Source of the DNA: SAR202 cluster bacterium bin90
Lineage (GTDB): Bacteria > Chloroflexota > Dehalococcoidia > Lucifugimonadales > JADFKI01
NCBI GenBank assembly: GCA_002238855.1
Contig: MPND01000012.1
Coordinates: 1 to 64,000 of the forward strand
DNA: 64,000 nt
Direction: 5' to 3'
The number at the start of each line of letters is the position of its first letter. The first letter of the stretch is position 1. The notes beneath the pieces were generated by a model. That model ran no database searches. It worked only from the letters and a program-made list of their open reading frames with translations, and was not told the origin of the DNA. The position numbers and the translations under genes were made by a program. Below are positions 17,456 to 25,424 of this stretch, one piece after another.

Positions 17456-18334
17456 TCACACCACAACCCTGATCTCCTGCTCGATCCGCGTATCCAGACG
17501 CATCCGCTTCGCCAGTACCCCTCTTACCAGCCAGGTAACTGAAGAAAGCTCTGTTCTCAGGCTCGGCGAATGCACCTGCCCTATCTTCAGCTGAAAGCGC
17601 CACTCCCGGGTCTCGCCGCGCCGCAGCTCTAAATCCGACTCCAGGATCACTGAGTCCTCGTGATAGTCCTCACCTACGTAGCCAAATACCTCCACCCTGA
17701 AGAGTTCAGCCCTCACCTCAGATAAGCTCATGTCCGTCAGCAACTCGGCCCGCAGGCTGCCTTCAACCGCGTCGGATGGACGAGCAATTCCCTCATTCAG
17801 AGTCAGCGTAAGAGCGCACTCTTCGTCTGCATCCTCGGCGACGACAGGGGAAGGCGATTCGTCTGCATCGGTCGCCGGGCATAAGACGGTGATCTCCTGC
17901 CTGTCATTGAAATCACGAGCGCCGGCCACATCCAGAGAAGTTCTGACCATCCAGGTGATGCCGACATCGTTCATATCCGAACTCGCACCGGCGGCCGTCG
18001 GCACCGCATCCGACGGCACCGTCCAGTCAACATCAAAAGAGCGAGGCAGCCCGCGCCGCAACCTAACATCGTCCATAATGACCTTCTCGTACCGGTTGCG
18101 GATGTGCGTCAAGCCGAGCTTCCGGGTACCGCTTCCGTATGATGACGTGCGCACATTGTCCACCCGGTCAACATAGCTCTCAACGCACAGTATCTCCACT
18201 CTCCCGCGCCGAACCTGAAACCCATCCCTCGGAACCAACGACACACGAACTTGCAAATCATCGCCGGGCCGAAACGCCGTCTCACTCAATTCCACCCGAA
18301 AGTCAGCCGCAGGCCGCCGAAAACGTGACAGCAT
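17456..18334 (-). CDS. Arrestin-like/Spo0M-like beta-sandwich protein
   Basis: A 292-residue protein rich in beta strands with two similar halves. The first half opens FRVELSETAFRPGDDLQVRVSL and the second has LTLNEGIARPSDAVEGSLRAEL and a late VTWLVRGVLAKRMRLD. The pattern of a strand, P-G-D, a long gap, then a VxW(x)V strand suggests the arrestin N/C or sporulation-control Spo0M fold. It has no signal peptide or membrane helix. It stands alone between the DUF1801 gene and small antitoxin-like genes. The function is not known. Confidence 0.5.
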   Translation of the reverse strand: MLSRFRRPAADFRVELSETAFRPGDDLQVRVSLVPRDGFQVRRGRVEILCVESYVDRVDNVRTSSYGSGTRKLGLTHIRNRYEKVIMDDVRLRRGLPRSFDVDWTVPSDAVPTAAGASSDMNDVGITWMVRTSLDVAGARDFNDRQEITVLCPATDADESPSPVVAEDADEECALTLTLNEGIARPSDAVEGSLRAELLTDMSLSEVRAELFRVEVFGYVGEDYHEDSVILESDLELRRGETREWRFQLKIGQVHSPSLRTELSSVTWLVRGVLAKRMRLDTRIEQEIRVVV

Positions 18335-18397
18335 CCCTTCACCTCTCGTAATCTAAGAATCTGGGCAATATCCCACATTTCCCCGCACAAACAGAAA

Positions 18398-18423
18398 GAC
18401 TCCGCAACATATAGCGGAGCCTC
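18398..18423 (-). terminator. Rho-independent terminator
   Basis: Hairpin with arms GACTCCGC and GCGGAGCC around an eight-base loop, followed on the minus strand by TTTCTGTTTG. It lies just after the stop of the small gene at 18435-18695. Confidence 0.7.
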
Positions 18424-18434
18424 CCTATTGCCTG

Positions 18435-18695
18435 TTATAGACGGTCTATATCAGCTTCCGTCTCCACGAAGCCGATTTGCAAGTCTCCATTCGCCATATG
18501 ACGATACGCAACACACAACCCTTCGTCCTCGAACAGAATCATGTCAGACGCATGGCGGCGCTTGTACACCCCGTCAACTTCAGGATCGAATAGAATTGAA
18601 AATAATGTCGCCCAAGTAAGTATGCCATACTCTAGTAGCGCATTCTCGGCATTATTGGATAAAACCAGTTCCGGAACATGGCGGCCGCTAGTCAA
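18435..18695 (-). CDS. Small hypothetical protein coupled to an antitoxin-like gene
   Basis: An 86-residue protein of no recognised family, containing LLEYGILTWATLFSILFDPEVDGVYKRRH and a strand-rich MILFEDEGLCVAYRHMANGDLQIGFVE. It starts at a TTG (18693-18695) that overlaps the stop of the gene at 18688-18870 by eight bases, so translation is probably coupled. The pairing of a 60-residue charged protein with an 86-residue compact protein resembles an antitoxin-toxin order. A terminator follows. The toxin role is only a hypothesis. Confidence 0.5.
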   Translation of the reverse strand: MTSGRHVPELVLSNNAENALLEYGILTWATLFSILFDPEVDGVYKRRHASDMILFEDEGLCVAYRHMANGDLQIGFVETEADIDRL

Positions 18696-18870
18696 TATTC
18701 AACGCTCTTAGCCTACGCTTGATCTCATCAATCGGAATCCTGACACACTCACCACGCTCTATCTGCTCGAACCCCTCTTTTATCTTCGCCTGCACCGCAG
18801 GACTCTCCATTTTCTTAAATACCGCATCCCGTTCCTCTCTGGAAAGACGCCTCGGCTTCCATTCAGCCAT
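18688..18870 (-). CDS. Small antitoxin-like protein (ESPAVQAKIKEG family)
   Basis: A 60-residue highly charged protein: an N-terminal basic helix (KPRRLSREERDAVFKKM), the core ESPAVQAKIKEGFEQIERGE, and a C-terminal RIPIDEIKRRLRAL. Ribosome site AAAGGAG sits six bases before the ATG. It is a close relative of the protein at 18883-19089, sharing the twelve-residue block ESPAVQAKIKEG. The form resembles short antitoxins, with a helical N-terminus and a partner-binding tail. No DNA-binding motif is certain. Confidence 0.55.
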   Translation of the reverse strand: MAEWKPRRLSREERDAVFKKMESPAVQAKIKEGFEQIERGECVRIPIDEIKRRLRALNID

Positions 18871-18882
18871 GTGCAGCTCCTT

Positions 18883-19089
18883 TCAACCTACGTCACTAAT
18901 TGAGGAACCTGCCCTCGATGCAAGACCTATATTTCTTTTGATCTCTTCCATCGTGATTACGACATACTCCCCGCGCTCTATCTGATCGAACCCCTCTTTT
19001 ATCTTAGCTTGCACCGCCGGCGACTCGAACTTCTTGAACGCCGCGTCTAGCTCATCCTTGGAAAGGCGCTTCCTATGCCATACACTCAT
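18883..19089 (-). CDS. Small antitoxin-like protein, paralog of the next gene
   Basis: A 68-residue protein: KRLSKDELDAAFKKF, then ESPAVQAKIKEGFDQIERGE and VITMEEIKRNIGLAS. I start it at the ATG 19087-19089, which follows GGAAGGGAAG. The longer frame to 19203 would add a Cys-rich tail without support. It lies 12 bp upstream of its paralog in the same transcript, a tandem duplication. Its own partner gene is missing, so it may be an orphan copy or serve the same partner. Confidence 0.5.
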   Translation of the reverse strand: MSVWHRKRLSKDELDAAFKKFESPAVQAKIKEGFDQIERGEYVVITMEEIKRNIGLASRAGSSISDVG

Positions 19090-19265
19090 CTGACTTCCCT
19101 TCCATCCTGTGTCCACATATCTAACAGCGCAATAGACCGGCACTCCCAGCATGTCAACCTTGGAACGACAATACAACCCGACGTGCAGCCCCCGTCTATG
19201 CAATCATAATAGCACGAGACGAAGGGACGAAGGCAAAACCTACCCATCCTCTCCATCGATGTCAG

Positions 19266-20414
19266 TTAACCTCGCAAAGGCCTGAAGAACGACCGCAAAT
19301 CCTCCACCAGCGCCTCCGGCTTCTCCAGCGCCGCGAAGTGCCCGCCGTCAGGCATCTCCGTCCACTGCTGCAGGTTGAACACCCGCTCCGCATACTCACG
19401 CGGCGGATACCCAATGTCCTTCGGGAACCGCGCCACAGCCGACGGCGGCGTGATCTTCTCGCCCTTCTCCAGCATCAGCGGCGCCCGCTGCGACTCGTAG
19501 TAAATCCGCACCGACGAGCTTATCGTCTGCGTAACCCAGTAGATCGTGATATTCGTCAGCAGCTCATCCTTCGTATAGACGCTCTCCACATCCCCATTGC
19601 AGTCCGACCACGCCCGGAACTTCTCCACAATCCACGCAGCCAGCCCCACCGGCGAGTCCATCAGCCCATACGATAGCGTCTGCGGCTTCGTCCCCTGAAT
19701 GTGCCCGTACGCCCCCTCGTCCTCGCGCCACTGCGCCCGCGCCCGCAAGAACTCCTCCTCCGCCTCGGTCAGCGGCGGCGTGTCCTCATCCAGGTGCGGA
19801 GTAGCCGACACCGCTGTCACATGTATCCCTATCATCCTGTCCGCATGCGAGTGCCCCAGCCGCGCCGTAACGCCCGCGCCCCAGTCCCCACCGTGCGCCC
19901 CGAACTTGTCATACCCCAGCACATCCATCAGGCTCACCCAGAAATCCCCAACCCGCGACACGCTCCACCCACGCTCCGTCGTCCTGTCAGAGAATCCGTA
20001 GCTCGGCATCGATGGCGCAATCACATCGAACGCATCCGCCGCATCCCCACCATGCGCCGCTGGATCAGCCAGCAGCGGTATGATCTTGTGCATCTCGAAG
20101 AACGTGCTAGGCCACCCGTGCGTTATCACCAGCGGTATCGGATTCGGCCCCTTGCCGCGCTCGTGGATGTAGTGGATGCTCATCCCCTCCACATCCGCCT
20201 TGAACTGCGAGAACCCGTTCAGCATCGCCTCCTGCTTCCGCCAGTCGAACTCGTTCAGCCAGTAGTCCGCAAGCTCCCGAACATACGCCATGTTCGAGCC
20301 ATAGTCCCAGTCGCTGTTAGGAATCTCATCCGGCCAGCGCGTATTCGCAATGCGCTGCCGCATGTCATCAAGAATCTCATCCGAAATATCAATCGTGAAA
20401 GGCTGTATCGCCAT
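19266..20414 (-). CDS. Epoxide hydrolase (EHN-domain alpha/beta hydrolase)
   Basis: A 382-residue microsomal-type epoxide hydrolase. The N-terminal EHN domain reads IQPFTIDISDEILDDMRQRI and is followed by an alpha/beta-hydrolase core: oxyanion motif H99-G-W-P102, nucleophile D177 in GGDWGAG, and the catalytic histidine in DGGHFAALEKPE near the end. It hydrolyses epoxides to diols in the cytosol. The ATG at 20412-20414 has GAGGAG eight bases upstream. The frame continues 29 codons further back only because it reads through the palindromic repeat at 20441-20476, so that extension is rejected. Confidence 0.9.
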   Translation of the reverse strand: MAIQPFTIDISDEILDDMRQRIANTRWPDEIPNSDWDYGSNMAYVRELADYWLNEFDWRKQEAMLNGFSQFKADVEGMSIHYIHERGKGPNPIPLVITHGWPSTFFEMHKIIPLLADPAAHGGDAADAFDVIAPSMPSYGFSDRTTERGWSVSRVGDFWVSLMDVLGYDKFGAHGGDWGAGVTARLGHSHADRMIGIHVTAVSATPHLDEDTPPLTEAEEEFLRARAQWREDEGAYGHIQGTKPQTLSYGLMDSPVGLAAWIVEKFRAWSDCNGDVESVYTKDELLTNITIYWVTQTISSSVRIYYESQRAPLMLEKGEKITPPSAVARFPKDIGYPPREYAERVFNLQQWTEMPDGGHFAALEKPEALVEDLRSFFRPLRG

Positions 20415-20440
20415 ATTCGCATCTCCTCTTTTATAGTGTT

Positions 20441-20476
20441 CCCTCTCCCCGCGGGAGAGGGTTAGGGTGAGGGGAG
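20441..20476. repeat. Palindromic dispersed repeat, type R1
   Basis: Reads CCCTCTCCCCGCGGGAGAGG then GTTAGGGTGAGGGG. The first 20 bases form a hairpin. Related copies lie near 23656, 35007, 35397 and 38663. It sits in the 5' leader of the epoxide hydrolase gene. Confidence 0.85.
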
Positions 20477-20569
20477 AAGGAGAACAGACCATCCCCCTCA
20501 TCCCGCCATTTCGCGCCCAAAACCCTACCCCATCCTCCTCATCCTGTCCATCCTGTTAGTCCACGTCCC

Positions 20570-22063
20570 TTAACCGCTGGCCGCCGCCCGCTGACGGCTG
20601 ACCGGCTTGCTCGGCTTCTTCGCCAGCAGGAACATCGCCCCGCCAATGAAGTTCAGGAATGCCAGCGACAGGAACGCGAAGTCGTAGCTCCCCTGCATGT
20701 CGTGCAGGATCGCCGGATATATCGGCGCACCCAGCAGCATGATGTTCATCGGCACCTGCGACATCCCCATGATCTTGCCGAAAGAGCTTCGCCCGAAATA
20801 CTCCCCGCGTATCGACGTGCTGATCGGATTGCGCCCCCCGAACCCGATCCCGAACATTATCGCAAACCCAAACACCACCACCAGACTTGGCAGTCCCAGC
20901 AGCACCGAAATCTCCGGCACGAACACCAACACCACCACCGCGCCCGCCTGTATCGAAGTGAACACGAAGTACGCGAACCGCTTCGAGATCATGTCGCCCA
21001 CATATCCGCCCACAATCTGGAATATCATCGACATCGCCGTATAGGTGGACACCACCCATCCCGCCATCGGCACCGACACCCCTTGGTCCCACAGCATCGG
21101 CGCAAGGTGCGCCATCATCGCAATCAGCACCATCGATGTGAACCCCTGCCCGAACGAAATCAGCCAGAATGTCGGCGTCCGCAGCGCGTCCCTCAGTGTG
21201 AAATCCCCGTCAGACGGCGGCACCCGGCGCGCAGCAGGTCTGCCAGTTCCGGCTGTGCCACCCGTTCCGGCAGTTCCAGTAGTATCCCGCGGCTCATCGC
21301 CATCCGGCAGCAGCCCGTAGTCTTCAGGCTTGTTGCGAATGAGCCTGCTGACCGGAATCACCATGATCAGCGTCACGATACCAAGCAGCATCGCGGTCAT
21401 CGACCATCCGAAGTTGTCCTGCTCCGGATCGACAGCCCACGCGATAGCCGGAATCAGCACCAGCGCACCCAGTCGCCCGATCGCGCTGGAATAGCCCATC
21501 GCCTTCGCCTTGTGGCGGGTAAACCAGTTATTCAGCATCGTGTTCATCGTCAGCCAGCCGCTCAGCCCCTGGCCAAGCGCCATTACCATGAACACGAGAT
21601 AAAACATCAGCGCTGGCTCGACAATCCGAACGAAGTCCGGAAGTATCTCGAACGGCAGGTCCCGGACAATCGGAATGTCCTTCGAGTCCCGCACCTGGCT
21701 CATCAATAGGAACCCCACACCCAGGATGCTCAACCCGATGAGCACCATCCGCCGCACGCCCAGCCTGTCCACCAGGTAACCCTCGATTGGCCCCAGGATG
21801 CCGCCCTCGATGCGCGTAAACGAGAACGCCAGTGAAAGCTGCGTCCGATTCCACCCAAACGCCGACTCCAGCGCCACGAACCACAGCCCCATCGCGTGGA
21901 ACAGCGGCACGCTCGTCGTCATATGAACGACGCCGCTGATCGGCACCAGCCACCAGCCATAGAACACGCCGCGCATCCGCGAACGAGCCTCTGCCGGGTT
22001 GAACGCACCCACGCCGAACGCCAAGAAATCCCCTCCTGCCGCAGCCGGAAACAGTCTCGCCAC
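20570..22063 (-). CDS. MFS transporter
   Basis: This protein of up to 497 residues has twelve predicted membrane helices in two halves, joined by a hydrophilic Gly/Thr-rich loop (PRDTTGTAGTGGTAGTGRPAARR). The N-terminal part FYGWWLVPISGVVHM and the GPIEGYLVDRLGVRR loop (a version of MFS motif A) point to an oxalate/formate-antiporter-like or monocarboxylate MFS group. The start is uncertain: GTG at 22063, a TTG with AGGAGG seven bases upstream near 22024, or the ATG at 21976. It could import or export a small organic acid. The substrate is not evident. Confidence 0.85.
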   Translation of the reverse strand: MARLFPAAAGGDFLAFGVGAFNPAEARSRMRGVFYGWWLVPISGVVHMTTSVPLFHAMGLWFVALESAFGWNRTQLSLAFSFTRIEGGILGPIEGYLVDRLGVRRMVLIGLSILGVGFLLMSQVRDSKDIPIVRDLPFEILPDFVRIVEPALMFYLVFMVMALGQGLSGWLTMNTMLNNWFTRHKAKAMGYSSAIGRLGALVLIPAIAWAVDPEQDNFGWSMTAMLLGIVTLIMVIPVSRLIRNKPEDYGLLPDGDEPRDTTGTAGTGGTAGTGRPAARRVPPSDGDFTLRDALRTPTFWLISFGQGFTSMVLIAMMAHLAPMLWDQGVSVPMAGWVVSTYTAMSMIFQIVGGYVGDMISKRFAYFVFTSIQAGAVVVLVFVPEISVLLGLPSLVVVFGFAIMFGIGFGGRNPISTSIRGEYFGRSSFGKIMGMSQVPMNIMLLGAPIYPAILHDMQGSYDFAFLSLAFLNFIGGAMFLLAKKPSKPVSRQRAAASG

Positions 22064-22123
22064 AGCCCCGCAATTCTACCACACCCCTTTCCCGCAACCT
22101 GCGTTCGCCCCCGGAGTAACCTC

Positions 22124-22153
22124 TTGACAATTCCAAACATTCGTGCGTATCAT
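22124..22153 (+). promoter_or_regulatory. Promoter TTGACA-N18-TATCAT, shared with the paralog promoter at 36536-36565
   Basis: TTGACA at 22124-22129 and TATCAT at 22148-22153. The spacer contains CCAAACATTCGTGCG. The same arrangement with nearly the same spacer (CCAAACATCCGTGCG) occurs on the minus strand upstream of the paralogous gene at 35048-36412. Conservation between two unlinked paralogs supports function. Confidence 0.7.
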
Positions 22154-22200
22154 AGATGCCAAGACTTGAAACATATATTCGATTAGCCGATCTAGTTGTT

Positions 22201-22320
22201 GTCATTCCAAAGCCTATTCTTTGTCATTCCGAACAGAGCGCCTCCATCATCTGTCATTCCGAGCGCAGCGCTTCCACCTACTGTCATTCCGAGCGGAGCT
22301 CAGCGGAGAGAGGAATCCAA
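22201..22320. repeat. Tandem/dispersed repeats starting GTCATTCC
   Basis: GTCATTCC occurs at 22201, 22223, 22253 and 22283. The last three are spaced exactly 30 bp apart and extend as GTCATTCCGAGCGNAGC. It is a familiar type of interspersed bacterial repeat, here enlarging the leader between the promoter at 22124 and the gene at 22433. Confidence 0.8.
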
Positions 22321-22432
22321 AATCCATGAAAACCGGACGGCGACATTAGACAAACCTTCCACTATGTGCCTTCTGTGCCCTTTGTGGCTATAGGACCTAT
22401 GACTCATAACTCATAACAGGTAACTCACACCA

Positions 22433-23488
22433 ATGTGCATCCAGGACGCCTTACAATCCAAGATATCCGAACTGACCAACAACGGTGACGACATCGCCAT
22501 GTTCCTCGCCGACATCCTGCACGGCGCGGACCCTACCGTCAAAGCCTCCCATCGGCTGGAGGCCGCCCGGTTGCTGAGCAGGTATGGATCACATGCAGAT
22601 GTAGCGGGAAAACTCGTCGTGTTAAATGCGGATTCTAGGGACGACAAAGGTCAGCATAAGTCCGCGCCGACTCTCAGGGACGTCGTCGGCTACCCCGCCG
22701 CGCGCTACATCCGCGCCCGCACCAACGACGGCGAAACCCTTATAAGCTCCCTTCGCGACATAATGGATGGCGGCGAATACAACCTTGACCCGTTCACGGG
22801 AGAGATCAAACCGACAGTAAAGCGGCACGAGAGGATCGCGGCAGCCAAGGAGCTTATGCGCCGCGCATTCGGCGAATCTTCGCCACCGCGTCGCGCCTCC
22901 GTCCCCTTCGATCGTGACGAAGAACTCGATCCTGCCGACCCAGCAAATGCCGACATCGCCAGGCTCATACGAGATCGCACCAACAACGGCATTGACGCCG
23001 CCGAACTGCTTATCCGAGTAGTCGAAAACGACGACGGCGAATGGCTATCAGGCCACCGGCTTGCCGCCGATAGGGAGCTGCTGCACCGCGCCTACGACCT
23101 GAACTTTGACGCCGTCACCTGGCAGGACATCGAAGCGTTCTTGCGCGCCAGCGAAGAATACAACGAACCTTCCAACATAGAGCGCACTCGCCGTCAGACC
23201 GACCTTGCCGCCATCATAGAAGAGTACGAGCAGGCCGAGCAGAACGGCGACGAAGACGCCATGCGCGCGGCAGAGGAGAAGTTCGAAGCATACTGCCGCT
23301 CCGCTGGCGATCCCGACGATGAGCCGGAAGAATACGCCGAGTACGGACCCTCCGACCCCGATCCGACGCCCGACAGCCCCCGCCCCAGGCGAGAGCCCAG
23401 GCGCAATCCGAAAAACCGGCGTCGCCCCGCCGCCGCCAACATTCACCCTCCCAAACTCACCATCCCGCTCCACAACCGCAGCCCCTGA
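22433..23488 (+). CDS. Three-repeat helical protein, paralog of 35048-36412
   Basis: A 351-residue protein of no named family. It has three helical repeats of about 50 residues, each with the pattern (I/L)-x-x-L/R-TNxG-(D/E)-x-(I/A)-x-x-L then xxHRxxAAxxLLxRxYG. They start near residues 8 (ISELTNNGDDIAMFLADILHG), 92 (IRARTNDGETLISSLRDIM) and 179 (IRDRTNNGIDAAELLIRVV). The C-terminus is acidic, then Pro/Arg-rich. The repeats recall helical segments in phage terminase small subunits, but this is weak. A conserved promoter lies at 22124-22153. Confidence 0.7.
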   Translation: MCIQDALQSKISELTNNGDDIAMFLADILHGADPTVKASHRLEAARLLSRYGSHADVAGKLVVLNADSRDDKGQHKSAPTLRDVVGYPAARYIRARTNDGETLISSLRDIMDGGEYNLDPFTGEIKPTVKRHERIAAAKELMRRAFGESSPPRRASVPFDRDEELDPADPANADIARLIRDRTNNGIDAAELLIRVVENDDGEWLSGHRLAADRELLHRAYDLNFDAVTWQDIEAFLRASEEYNEPSNIERTRRQTDLAAIIEEYEQAEQNGDEDAMRAAEEKFEAYCRSAGDPDDEPEEYAEYGPSDPDPTPDSPRPRREPRRNPKNRRRPAAANIHPPKLTIPLHNRSP

Positions 23489-23494
23489 CCTCAA

Positions 23495-23537
23495 AGTCCC
23501 TTCCCCCTTGACGGGGGAAGGCTAGGATGGGGGTGAA
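23495..23537. repeat. Palindromic dispersed repeat, type R3
   Basis: Contains CTTCCCCCTTGACGGGGGAAG followed by GCTAGGATGGGGGTG. Its arms CTTCCCCC and GGGGGAAG form a hairpin that may also end transcription of the gene at 22433-23488. Related copies: 36136, 38614, 52198, 54597 and 56811. Confidence 0.8.
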
Positions 23538-23936
23538 AGTCTCCGCATCTAGCCCATCGGATAACCCGACGGAGCGAGACAACGGAACAGAAAGTCCTTC
23601 TCCCCACAACTCATTCCGTCATTCCTGCTCAGGCAGAAAACCAGACACCATAAACCCCCTCTCCCCGCGGGAGAGGGTTGGGTGAGGGGAAAAGCCCCAA
23701 TTTCCCATACACTGAGGAAGAATCGCGCCCTTTCCAAGTCTGCCAACCGGCGGCAGACCCCCATCCCCTGACGCCCACCACACGCTTGCGCTACGACCAC
23801 GCCTGTATTATATTGAGCAAATAGGCTGCACCTCATTGCCGCCTGACACATTTCGCTCAAATTACAGGCATGCACAAAGGTTGTGCCTAAGGTTGTGCCT
23901 GATGTTGTATTTGAAAGAACAGCGCGGGAGGCGACG
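23538..23936. other. Non-coding spacer with one R1 repeat (23656-23690)
   Basis: No credible gene. It holds an R1 palindrome at 23656-23690 (CTCTCCCCGCGGGAGAGGG) and, at 23875-23902, two tandem copies of AAGGTTGTGCCT just before the ferritin-like gene. The frame open from 23883 has no ribosome site and is not counted as coding before 23937. Confidence 0.6.
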
Positions 23937-25034
23937 ATGACCACACTTCAGAACGAATCCCTGCAAGGCATCAAGGACTACGCCGACGACTACGATCTTG
24001 ACCTTTCGTGGTTGGACACGCGAGGCGAGTGGGGTATTAAGGCTGAACCCGACGCCAAGCGCGGCATGACCCTCTCCAGCATCGAAGTCGGCTCCTATGG
24101 CGAGGCCCCTGACACCACCGACAATATGACCGGCAGGCCCCGCGGCGCAGCCAAACGTCCCGACTCCTACCGCATCGGAGGCTACGGCGTCCGCACCAAG
24201 TCCGAAATCTGGCTCGACAACGCAGCGGCACTCTACGAAGAGTCACTGCAGCGCCAGTGGAGTTCAGCGACTGACATCCCTTGGCACACCATTACTCCCC
24301 TCCCCGACGACATCGAGCGCGCCCAGTGCCAGCTCGACACATTCCTAACCGAAGTCGAATTCGTCGCGGCAGACATCCCGGCTCGCTGGGTCGCAACCAC
24401 TAGTCCCGACTACTTCGAGCCGCGCATGTTCCTCCTCTCCCAGATCATGGACGAATCGCGCCACCTCGACGTCTTCCGCAAGCGCGCCCTCGCCAACGGC
24501 GGCGGCCTCATGCAGCGCCCCGACATCACCACCAGCGGCGTGGTCGGCAGCATAGACCTCTCCCGCGAGTTCACGGAAATGTCCTCTCGCCTGCACATCT
24601 CAGGCGAAGGCGCGGTCTTGACGCTCTTCCGCATGGGCGAGCTGATGTCATACAACGAAGCCGAAAAGCGCATCTACCGCCTCGCAGCGCAGGACGAGTC
24701 CCGCCACGTAGCATTCGGCGTGATGCACATGCGCTACCTCTCCGAGTCCGAGCCGGAGCGCCGCGAAGAAATCCACTGCTACCTCGACGAGGGTGAGCGC
24801 GGACTCCTCGCCGGCAACCAGAACCCGGCAGCCATCGACACCCCCAGCAGCGAGGCAATGGCAATCCTGCTAGGCGGAGGCACCAAGGGTTACGACGAAG
24901 GCGCGCGCAAGCTAATGGCTATCCGCCGGCGGCAGGTCCGCGAGTACGTCCAACGCATCCGCTCCGCAGGCTTCGGCGAACGCTTCGACAACGGCCGCGC
25001 CGACCCCCGCCTCATGGAAATCATGTGGACCTAA
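23937..25034 (+). CDS. Ferritin-like diiron protein with complete ligand set
   Basis: A 365-residue four-helix-bundle protein of the ferritin/RNR-R2-like superfamily. Two ExxH motifs are visible: E173-S-R-H176 (MDESRHLDVFRKRAL) and E254-S-R-H257 (QDESRHVAFGVMH). Helix glutamates are E139 in FLTEVEF and E224 in ISGEGAV. This is the classic E, ExxH, E, ExxH diiron ligand set, so an oxygen-activating oxidase or oxygenase is likely. The substrate is unknown. The ATG at 23937 follows GGGAGG by five bases. Its paralog at 25425 has lost three of the ligands. Confidence 0.8.
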   Translation: MTTLQNESLQGIKDYADDYDLDLSWLDTRGEWGIKAEPDAKRGMTLSSIEVGSYGEAPDTTDNMTGRPRGAAKRPDSYRIGGYGVRTKSEIWLDNAAALYEESLQRQWSSATDIPWHTITPLPDDIERAQCQLDTFLTEVEFVAADIPARWVATTSPDYFEPRMFLLSQIMDESRHLDVFRKRALANGGGLMQRPDITTSGVVGSIDLSREFTEMSSRLHISGEGAVLTLFRMGELMSYNEAEKRIYRLAAQDESRHVAFGVMHMRYLSESEPERREEIHCYLDEGERGLLAGNQNPAAIDTPSSEAMAILLGGGTKGYDEGARKLMAIRRRQVREYVQRIRSAGFGERFDNGRADPRLMEIMWT

Positions 25035-25088
25035 CCCCGTTAACAATTCCTTACCCTCGGTGGATTCATAGCGGTAGGTGTAAACTAA

Positions 25089-25412
25089 GTGACAGTCGGC
25101 GCAAATAGAACAATAGCATTAATTCTTACGGCGATTGTACTGTATTTGTTTTTGGTCTATTTTGGGATAGGAATTGTAATTGCATTTCTATATGTGTTGT
25201 TTGCCTTATTGTCAGCGCCATCGATAGTGGTGGCTTATATAGAGGAATTGCTAGAGTTCTTGTCTTTTTTTATAGTCGCCGGTGTAATCTTTTGGCAGAA
25301 AGATAGGATATGCTCCCTACTTCGCACCGACTCATGGTTTGGAGCATCATCCAGAGCCAAGAAAATGGCAGACGAATCGGCAGAAAAAGAAATGACAAGC
25401 AAATCTGAGTAG
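25089..25412 (+). CDS. Small two-helix membrane protein, AT-rich
   Basis: A 107-residue protein with a long hydrophobic stretch forming two to three helices (about residues 8-48 and 55-70, with IALILTAIVLYLFLVYFGIG and FLSFFIVAGVIFW) and a charged tail ending SAEKEMTSKSE. The GTG start follows GGTAGG. The base use is much more AT-rich than both neighbours, with codons such as ATA, TTG and TTT common, which suggests recent acquisition or relaxed selection. It lies between the two ferritin-like genes and 12 bp before the second. No family is recognised. Confidence 0.6.
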   Translation: MTVGANRTIALILTAIVLYLFLVYFGIGIVIAFLYVLFALLSAPSIVVAYIEELLEFLSFFIVAGVIFWQKDRICSLLRTDSWFGASSRAKKMADESAEKEMTSKSE

Positions 25413-25424
25413 AAATAGGACACG

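Noticed and set aside
22201-22320. CRISPR array (30-bp period GTCATTCC units)
   Set aside because: The repeat block is continuous in the period with no distinct spacers of constant length and no cas genes. It is a known type of interspersed repeat.
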